Source: Candidatus Aenigmatarchaeota archaeon (lineage in GTDB: Archaea > Aenigmatarchaeota > Aenigmatarchaeia > CG10238-14 > SCSR01). From it: a DNA stretch of 5,516 nucleotides. The translations under genes and the position numbers were made by a program. Positions within the stretch are counted from its first letter, which is position 1. Each line of letters opens with the position of its first letter. The stretch spans positions 1-5,516 of the forward strand of contig JAUWXZ010000041.1 of NCBI GenBank assembly GCA_030616125.1, in the 5' to 3' direction. A model generated the notes under the pieces. That model was not told where the DNA came from. It worked only from the letters and a program-made list of their open reading frames with translations, and searched no databases. Below, in pieces: positions 1-4,562 of this stretch.

Positions 1-570
1 TATTGTTCGAAAGATTGGGATTATAATTTTTTAAAACAAATCAATAATGAGAATATGATTTATGTTCCAATAAATGTGAGACCCCAACCTGCTGTAAATC
101 GTGTAGCAAAATGGGGAGATTGGTACCATTTAACTTTTCCAAATAATTTAACTGTGGCTTTAAAATCTGAAGGTTTAGTCTATTCGCCAAAATTTTATGT
201 CTTAGAAAGTGAATGGTTAAAATGGTCTAAAGATACACAAGTTGATGATGTTTATATTGAACGATGTGGCGAAAGAATACTATGCCATTACTTGCCTATT
301 GTGATTCATAAAAGCGTATTTGAAAAAAGTGGTGGTTTCTATCCTGAGGTTTCAAGAGATATCAATTTCGATACCAAATTAGGGAAAATGGGTTATATGA
401 AAACAGGAATTAGAAATAGTTTTTTTCTTCATATGAAAGCACTTATGATTTTGGATTTAACACAGCCGAATTCTAAAATTTCTGATTGTATTAGAAAAGC
501 AGCAGAAAGACAAAAAAGAGCAGAAAAAGAAAGAGAAAAAGAAAATATGGTATGGGAAGATTTAGCATAG
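1..570 (+). CDS. Family-2-like (GT-A) glycosyltransferase, 5'-truncated by window edge
   Basis: This frame is open from the first base, so the gene starts upstream; the ATG at 55 is internal. The visible 189 residues match the C-terminal half of the complete glycosyltransferase at 1502-2320. Shared blocks are DWDYN (visible residues 5-9), P-I-x-I-H-K-x-x-F-x-K-x-G-G-F (about 99-113) and D-x-N-F-D-x-K-L-G-K-x-G-x-M-K (about 120-134), then S-F-F-x-H ending at His144. In GT-A enzymes this late acidic block and final His usually belong to the acceptor and metal site. The enzyme probably transfers a sugar from a nucleotide donor in the cytoplasm; donor and acceptor are unknown. By alignment about 114 residues are missing at the N-terminus. 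After the His there is a 45-residue tail, very Lys/Glu/Arg-rich, that the paralogue lacks. The TAG stop lies inside the relic gene start at 552. Function class is fairly sure, specificity is not. Confidence 0.8.
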   Translation, partial: YCSKDWDYNFLKQINNENMIYVPINVRPQPAVNRVAKWGDWYHLTFPNNLTVALKSEGLVYSPKFYVLESEWLKWSKDTQVDDVYIERCGERILCHYLPIVIHKSVFEKSGGFYPEVSRDINFDTKLGKMGYMKTGIRNSFFLHMKALMILDLTQPNSKISDCIRKAAERQKRAEKEREKENMVWEDLA

Positions 571-576
571 TTTTAA
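552..576 (+). repeat. Direct near-repeat, upstream copy (23/25 identical to 1502-1526)
   Basis: These bases match 1502-1526 except at 556 (G against A) and 563 (T against C). Both copies start at an ATG and encode M-G/E-R-F-S-I-V-L. The two copies flank the epimerase gene as direct repeats 950 bases apart. Both mismatches fit codon-level drift: one is synonymous (TTT/TTC) and the other changes Gly to Glu. Confidence 0.8.
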
Positions 577-590
577 AAGAGAAAAGAAAA

Positions 591-596
591 AGGTGA
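591..596 (+). promoter_or_regulatory. Ribosome binding site of the epimerase gene
   Basis: AGGTGA is part of the ideal anti-16S complement and lies four bases before the ATG at 601, which fixes that start. It overlaps the TGA stop (594-596) of the relic frame at 552, so any ribosome translating the relic would terminate directly on this site, which could couple the two. Confidence 0.7.
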
Positions 597-600
597 AAAA

Positions 601-1491
601 ATGAAAGCATTGGTAACTGGAGGCTCAGGATTTATTGGAGGCGCGATTGTTGATAACTTGATTAAGCATGGTTACAATGTGACGGTTCTTGACATAGCAG
701 ATTCCAAAAAAGAGAATGTGAAGTTTACTAAAGCAGACATAAACGATTTGTATAAATTGGAAGAGTCAGCAGAAAGCATTGATGTAGTTTTCCATGCAGC
801 AGGGATATTGGGAACAGATTGGCTGGTTGATCATATACAAGAAAGCAATAGAATCAACATTGAAGGCTCACTCAATGTTTTTGAGCTGGCAAGAAAAAAG
901 GGATTTAAGGTGATTAACCTAGGATTGATTCCACAATGGAATAGTCCATATATGATAACGAAAAATGCAGTGAAACAATATGGCTTGGTGTATAACATAC
1001 ATTTCGGGACGGACATAAGGACGGTGGAACTAACCCATGCTTATGGTCCAAAACAAAAAGTAGCTCCGGTAAGAAAAGCTATTCCCAACTTTATTGTCAG
1101 TGCCTTGTCAGGTAAAGATTTGGTAGTTTACGGGGAAGAAGGGAAGCCATTCAAATTCATGGACTGTCTCTATGTTGACGATGCCGCTGACGACTTAAGA
1201 CTAATTTCCGAAAGCAAAGATTTGAAAGGAGAAATAATACAATTAGGTTACGGAAAAGGGGTTTCCGTTGATGAATTAGCCAAGAAAATAATTGAATTAA
1301 CAAGAAGCAAGAGCAAGCTCGAGTATAGACCAATGAGATCGGGCGAACCGGAAGGTAGGGAGGCGTTTGTAGCGGCAGACCTCACAAAGTGGCACAAGTG
1401 TTTTGATCAGTCAACTTCAACTATTTCTTTAGATGAAGGCCTAAGAAGAAGCATCGTTTGGTATAAAGCCAATTTAATAGAAACAAAATAG
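601..1491 (+). CDS. NAD-dependent epimerase/dehydratase, extended SDR family
   Basis: The 296-residue protein has the usual length of an extended short-chain dehydrogenase/reductase acting on nucleotide sugars. The N-terminus carries the Rossmann motif T-G-G-S-G-F-I-G (residues 6-13, GxxGxxG), an Asp31 after the second strand that usually binds the NAD ribose, and H-A-A-G at 65-68. The active-site pair is Y117-M-I-T-K121 within S-P-Y-M-I-T-K. A later V-Y-G (177-178 region) and Y-V-D-D (191-194) fit the sugar-binding half. Oddly, the strand that normally ends in Ser-Ser, holding the catalytic Ser/Thr, reads V-I-N-L-G (104-109), and only about nine residues separate it from the Tyr. Chemistry could therefore differ from GalE-type epimerases. 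G+C is about 40% by hand count against 31-33% in the flanking glycosyltransferases. It begins 30 bases after the first gene and ends 10 before the next. Likely supplies a modified nucleotide sugar; the exact reaction cannot be assigned. Confidence 0.88.
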   Translation: MKALVTGGSGFIGGAIVDNLIKHGYNVTVLDIADSKKENVKFTKADINDLYKLEESAESIDVVFHAAGILGTDWLVDHIQESNRINIEGSLNVFELARKKGFKVINLGLIPQWNSPYMITKNAVKQYGLVYNIHFGTDIRTVELTHAYGPKQKVAPVRKAIPNFIVSALSGKDLVVYGEEGKPFKFMDCLYVDDAADDLRLISESKDLKGEIIQLGYGKGVSVDELAKKIIELTRSKSKLEYRPMRSGEPEGREAFVAADLTKWHKCFDQSTSTISLDEGLRRSIVWYKANLIETK

Positions 1492-1496
1492 GGGGA
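1490..1496 (+). promoter_or_regulatory. Ribosome binding site of the second glycosyltransferase
   Basis: AGGGGGA overlaps the TAG stop of the epimerase (1489-1491) and sits five bases before the ATG at 1502. The overlap suggests translational coupling of the two genes and supports the chosen start. Confidence 0.6.
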
Positions 1497-1501
1497 CTGA
1501 A

Positions 1502-1526
1502 ATGGAAAGATTCAGCATAGTTTTAA
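1502..1526 (+). repeat. Direct near-repeat, downstream copy (23/25 identical to 552-576)
   Basis: The first 25 bases of the glycosyltransferase gene match the relic copy upstream of the epimerase at 23 positions, in the same reading frame. Matching stops at 1527, where this copy continues as a real gene and the other runs into a purine-rich leader. Confidence 0.8.
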
Positions 1527-2320
1527 GTGTTCATGATAGGCTGAGTACTCTCAACTTTTTTTTGAATAGCATTTATAAAAATAGTCGATTCAAAGATCAC
1601 GAAATTGTTTTGGTTGCGGATAGAATAGATGATCATTGTTCAGATGACTGGTTGGATATAGATAATCATAAAGGATGGAGTATTCGCAAATGGCTCAATG
1701 AAGGTGACTGGCTTAATAAATTGAATGTTGTTATTCACGAAATAGGATGTCCTGCAGGGAAGGAAAAAATATATGAAAGTTGGAATTATGGAGTTTCTAG
1801 AGCTACTAATGATTGGCTTGCAGTTTCTTTAGGTTATGATTTTTATTGGGGATTTGATTGGGATTATAATATCTTGAAACATATATATGAATATGATCAT
1901 ATGAAAAATATTTTCGTAAGTGTCTGGACTGCCATAGTTCAATTCGACTATCAAATAGATGTGGATTCAGAAAAAGCAGGAAGGAAATTTTGGAAAGCCG
2001 ATCTTAATTTGCCCGTCCGTGAAAGCAATTTATTAAACTTTTTTGAGAAGAAGAGAAAACAGAATTTTCAACATTATCCAAGTGGTGTTTTTCTTGAGCA
2101 TTGCGCGCATAGGCATGAATTATTATACTGTCCAATTTATATTCATAAAGATTTATTCAAAAAAATTGGTGGTTTTAAAGAAAAATCCCATTATGCTGGC
2201 GATTTAAATTTTGACGATAAATTAGGAAAAATAGGTGTAATGAAAATAGGATGTTTAGATTCATTTTTTGCTCATTGTACCAGAATAAGAGAGAAGGGGA
2301 AGTTTATAATGGATTGTTAG
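1502..2320 (+). CDS. Family-2-like (GT-A) glycosyltransferase
   Basis: This complete 272-residue protein starts with a typical GT-A first strand, F-S-I-V-L-S-V-H-D-R (residues 4-13), followed by H-E-I-V-L-V-A-D (33-40), where the Asp would contact the nucleotide. W-N-Y-G (94-97) and N-D-W-L-A-V-S-L-G-Y-D (103-113) match the helix and strand before the metal site. Only one Asp (113) stands where a DxD is usual; D-W-D follows at 119-121. The C-terminal half has P-I-x-I-H-K...G-G-F (211-225), D-L-N-F-D-D-K-L-G (234-242) and S-F-F-A-H (254-258), all shared with the truncated gene at 1-570. There is no signal peptide or membrane segment, so it should act in the cytoplasm, probably adding a sugar to a growing glycan. 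It lies between the epimerase and a run of methyltransferases. An insert of about 35 residues after Asp40 is longer than usual. Donor and acceptor are unknown. Confidence 0.85.
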   Translation: MERFSIVLSVHDRLSTLNFFLNSIYKNSRFKDHEIVLVADRIDDHCSDDWLDIDNHKGWSIRKWLNEGDWLNKLNVVIHEIGCPAGKEKIYESWNYGVSRATNDWLAVSLGYDFYWGFDWDYNILKHIYEYDHMKNIFVSVWTAIVQFDYQIDVDSEKAGRKFWKADLNLPVRESNLLNFFEKKRKQNFQHYPSGVFLEHCAHRHELLYCPIYIHKDLFKKIGGFKEKSHYAGDLNFDDKLGKIGVMKIGCLDSFFAHCTRIREKGKFIMDC

Positions 2321-2326
2321 GAAAAA

Positions 2327-2332
2327 AAGGAG
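2327..2332 (+). promoter_or_regulatory. Ribosome binding site deciding the start of the first methyltransferase
   Basis: AAGGAG lies five bases before the ATG at 2338. This strongly favours that start over an in-frame ATG at 2251, which would overlap the glycosyltransferase gene by 70 bases and add 29 residues with no family resemblance. Confidence 0.8.
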
Positions 2333-2337
2333 ACATT

Positions 2338-3171
2338 ATGAGAGATCGTTCAACTATAACATTTACACAAGAAACTTACGCACAAGATCTTTTTGAATTT
2401 ACAGGAAAATCAATAAACTATTGGATTCAGGAAAAAGAGAAATGGGACAAATTCGAAATAAAAAACAATACATCTTCACCTAGCGAAAGTGCTTCAATAG
2501 GGGCGTTAAGAGGGAATGGAAGCTGGAAAAAAATAACCCATAAGCAATATATAAAAGTCTATAATCATCCAGCACAATTAGCAAATGCGTATGCTTCGAA
2601 AGTCCATCGGGATATACCATTCGATTTTGAAGATAAACCGATAGCTCGTTTTACTCAAGGACTTTTACAGGGAAAGAAAAAATATGCTCTTGATCATGGT
2701 TCTGGAGCCAAGATCAATCCACTTTGGCTTCAAGGATATCATCTTACTTTAGCCGATCTTCCCACAGAATGGTTTAAATTTTTCGCTTGGCGTATCAAAA
2801 AGTATAAAGTCATAGATATTGATACTATCTTTGTAACACCAGAGAGACAGTTTAGCTATCTTGAAGAGCGAAAATTCGATTTTATCTGGAGCCACGATTC
2901 ATTAGAACACTGTATTTCTGCTCACAAAGTTTTGGCTCATTTATCTGAACATCTGAAAAAAGATGGATTCTTTTTTATTTCTTTAGTTTTTGACGATGGA
3001 GGTTCCGATCTGGATAGAAATTGTGAATTGTTTTCCAACTCCAATAGAGGCAATAAACTTTGGCGTGACTGTATAGGAAATGCAGGACTTGAAAAGTATT
3101 GTGAACTTGAGGGAAAGGAAATTTTCATAAAGAAAAAAGAAGTTAATTGGAATGAATTTAATTTTCAATAA
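2338..3171 (+). CDS. Class I SAM-dependent methyltransferase with long N-terminal extension
   Basis: From the ATG at 2338 the protein has 277 residues. The Rossmann-like methyltransferase core begins near residue 115. Motif I is A-L-D-H-G-S-G-A (117-124, DxGxG). An acidic residue of motif II is Asp140 in L-A-D-L-P. Motif IV is F-D-F-I-W-S-H-D-S-L-E-H (180-191), with the L-E-H typical of the type 11/type 23 methyltransferases, followed by H-L-K-K-D-G-F-F-F-I-S. The first 115 residues are hydrophilic, contain a Ser/Asn-rich stretch (about 43-62), and match nothing I recognise; they may shape the acceptor site. The substrate is unknown. Gene context suggests O- or N-methylation of a sugar or glycan end, but a small-molecule or lipid substrate is possible. 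It follows the glycosyltransferase by 17 bases, so the two are probably cotranscribed. Confidence 0.8.
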   Translation: MRDRSTITFTQETYAQDLFEFTGKSINYWIQEKEKWDKFEIKNNTSSPSESASIGALRGNGSWKKITHKQYIKVYNHPAQLANAYASKVHRDIPFDFEDKPIARFTQGLLQGKKKYALDHGSGAKINPLWLQGYHLTLADLPTEWFKFFAWRIKKYKVIDIDTIFVTPERQFSYLEERKFDFIWSHDSLEHCISAHKVLAHLSEHLKKDGFFFISLVFDDGGSDLDRNCELFSNSNRGNKLWRDCIGNAGLEKYCELEGKEIFIKKKEVNWNEFNFQ

Positions 3172-3206
3172 TGGTAAAAAAACAGCATTAAAGTTCAGCA
3201 CAATTT

Positions 3207-3212
3207 GAGGAG
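3207..3212 (+). promoter_or_regulatory. Ribosome binding site for the GTG-started methyltransferase
   Basis: GAGGAG ends 11 bases before the GTG at 3224. The spacing is a little long but usable. No in-frame ATG lies near enough upstream, and methyltransferase motif I starts at residue 3, so the GTG is the only start that keeps the motif. Confidence 0.5.
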
Positions 3213-3223
3213 TTTTTAAAAAA

Positions 3224-3778
3224 GTGATAAAGCTTCATCTGGGCTGTGGCGCGAGATATTTAAAGGGATATATTCACATAGACCTTGCTGATTATTCGCA
3301 CATCAACCATAAACATAATATTAAATATTTACCGATGTTTAAAGATGATTCGGTAGATTTAATATATTCTTCCCATGCACTGGGATATTTCGATAGAATT
3401 GAAGTTATTGAAGTATTAAAAGAATGGCATAGGGTACTAAAATTGGGTAGACTATTACGTCTGGCATTACCAAATTTTGCGGCCTTAGCAAAAGTGTATT
3501 TAAAATATAAGAATTTAGATTTAATAATAGGTCCACTTTATGGGCGATGGCCGAATCCAAGAAATAATTTAGTGTTATATCAGAAAACTATTTTTGACTT
3601 TAATTCATTAGTAGATTTATTAAAGTCGATCGGTTTTAAAAATATTGCGTATTGGAACTGGAGAGAGGTATTTGTGGGTGAGCTTACAGGTTTTGATGAT
3701 TATTCTCAAGCTTATATTCCTCATATGCATAAAGATGATGGTCTTTTGATTAGTCTTAATGTAGAGGCACGGAAATAA
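3224..3778 (+). CDS. Class I SAM-dependent methyltransferase (type 11-like, small form)
   Basis: This 184-residue protein begins at GTG and goes straight into motif I, K-L-H-L-G-C-G (3-9), followed by G-Y-I-H-I-D (15-20), with Asp20 as the likely SAM ribose ligand. D-D-S-V-D-L-I-Y-S-S-H (41-51) and E-W-H-R-V-L-K (67-73) match a well-known family of small predicted methyltransferases found in polysaccharide clusters, as do the C-terminal I-G-F-K-N (136-140) and S-L-N-V-E-A-R-K (177-184). Its length is normal for that family. Several usually fixed positions differ: L-E-H reads L-G-Y (53-55), K-P-G-G reads K-L-G-R (73-76), and P-D-F reads P-N-F (83-85). SAM binding looks intact, so it may be active with altered substrate contacts, or be degenerating. 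It follows the previous gene by 52 bases. Substrate unknown; a glycan or nucleotide sugar is the contextual guess. Confidence 0.82.
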   Translation: MIKLHLGCGARYLKGYIHIDLADYSHINHKHNIKYLPMFKDDSVDLIYSSHALGYFDRIEVIEVLKEWHRVLKLGRLLRLALPNFAALAKVYLKYKNLDLIIGPLYGRWPNPRNNLVLYQKTIFDFNSLVDLLKSIGFKNIAYWNWREVFVGELTGFDDYSQAYIPHMHKDDGLLISLNVEARK

Positions 3779-3821
3779 TTTGTTGCGGTAAGCAAAATTG
3801 TTACAATAGGAATGAAAGAAA

Positions 3822-4550
3822 ATGTCTGAAATTTATACAGAAGAATATACACGGTTATATGATTCAATGTACAAAGAAAAAAACTATGAAAAGGAATGCG
3901 ATTTCATAGAAGAAATTTTTAAATGGTTTATAAATAATAAAATGATAAGGTCAATTTTGGATTTTGGCTGTGGGACAGGTACTCATTTGGCCATACTTAA
4001 AAAACGTGGTTATCAAGTTTTTGGTGTTGACCAGTCAGAATTTATGGTTTTAGAAGCAAAGAAAAAGGGGTTAAATGTTAGAGTTGGTGATTTTTCAAAA
4101 ATGAAATTCAATCAGCTTTTTGATAGTTGTATTAGTATGTTTGATGCTATGAGTTATGTAGTTTCTATATCAGAACTTTATGAGGTTATGTTTAAAGTAA
4201 AAAGTATCCTTCAAAAAGGAAGTCCATTTATTTTCCAGTTTTGGAATGGTCCGGCAGTTCTTTCTCAAAAACCTGAATTTAGAAAGACAGAATTTAAAGA
4301 TTTTGTTAAAATTGTTAGTCCTCACTTAAGGCCTGAAAAAAATTTATGCGATGTTCATACTACAGTTATAAAAAATGATGGTACGAAAATTGAAGAAGTT
4401 CATTCTGTGCGATACTTTTTTCCAGATGAAATAAAGAAATATTTGACCGATATAGGATTTGGATGTGAAGCAATTTGTCCTTTATTTAAGCCTTATGACA
4501 GTACATCAGAAAAACATTGGTCAGTTGTTGCTATTGCAAAAACAATTTAA
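3822..4550 (+). CDS. Class I SAM-dependent methyltransferase, resembling sugar N-methyltransferases
   Basis: The 242-residue protein has motif I I-L-D-F-G-C-G-T-G (45-53), motif II V-F-G-V-D (66-70), an acidic Asp90 and motif IV F-D-S-C-I-S-M-F-D-A-M-S-Y-V (100-113). The N-terminus, Y-T-R-L-Y-D-S-M-Y-K-E-K-N-Y-E-K-E (9-25), together with M-F-D-A-M-S-Y after motif IV, recalls the layout of amino-sugar N,N-dimethyltransferases such as TylM1 and DesVI from macrolide pathways. From memory of that family, a dideoxy-amino-sugar donor would be a reasonable substrate, but no aminotransferase is visible here, so this stays a guess. The C-terminal half (about 140-242) probably forms the substrate cap. 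The ribosome binding site is weak: only an AGG at 3808-3810, 11 bases upstream. A strong AAAGGAG follows its stop for the next gene. G+C is among the lowest in the window. Confidence 0.83.
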   Translation: MSEIYTEEYTRLYDSMYKEKNYEKECDFIEEIFKWFINNKMIRSILDFGCGTGTHLAILKKRGYQVFGVDQSEFMVLEAKKKGLNVRVGDFSKMKFNQLFDSCISMFDAMSYVVSISELYEVMFKVKSILQKGSPFIFQFWNGPAVLSQKPEFRKTEFKDFVKIVSPHLRPEKNLCDVHTTVIKNDGTKIEEVHSVRYFFPDEIKKYLTDIGFGCEAICPLFKPYDSTSEKHWSVVAIAKTI

Positions 4551-4557
4551 AAAGGAG
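4551..4557 (+). promoter_or_regulatory. Ribosome binding site of the GT-B glycosyltransferase
   Basis: AAAGGAG starts directly after the TAA of the preceding methyltransferase and sits five bases before the ATG at 4563, fixing the start and suggesting coupled translation. Confidence 0.75.
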
Positions 4558-4562
4558 AAAAA

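Larger units (their letters stand above)
552..596 (+). pseudogene. Relic 5' end of a glycosyltransferase gene (14-codon remnant)
   Basis: An ATG at 552 opens a 14-codon frame, MGRFSIVLKEKRKR, ending in TGA at 594-596. Its first eight residues differ at one position from MERFSIVL, the start of the glycosyltransferase at 1502. At DNA level 552-576 matches 1502-1526 at 23 of 25 positions, in the same frame from the ATG. Similarity stops abruptly after that. MERFSIVL-type starts form the first beta strand of GT-A enzymes, so this fragment alone cannot be functional. The simplest reading is the surviving 5' end of a third paralogous gene that overlapped the end of the upstream gene and was lost when the epimerase became its neighbour. 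It might still be translated as a short peptide, because its stop coincides with the epimerase ribosome binding site. The resemblance is seen directly; the history is inferred. Confidence 0.6.

Noticed and set aside
55..57. ATG at 55 as the start of the first glycosyltransferase
   Set aside because: The same frame is open back to base 1 and the residues before it (DWDYN) align with the paralogue's interior, so the true start is outside the window.
831..1016. Antisense open frames, here and at 2937-3128, 2983-3201, 4824-5129 and 4981-5169
   Set aside because: They lie opposite genes with clear family motifs, have no ribosome binding sites or recognisable domains, and are low-complexity Phe/Ser/Leu-rich products as expected from antisense A/G-rich coding DNA.
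2251..2337. Longer N-terminus for the first methyltransferase, starting at ATG 2251
   Set aside because: It would overlap the glycosyltransferase gene by 70 bases, has no good ribosome binding site, and an AAGGAG stands five bases before the ATG at 2338.
3780..3807. Possible promoter (TTGTTG, 16-base spacer, TACAAT) before the third methyltransferase
   Set aside because: The -35 matches consensus at only three positions, such boxes are frequent in A+T-rich DNA, and the transcript would start about eight bases before the ATG, leaving out the weak ribosome binding site.
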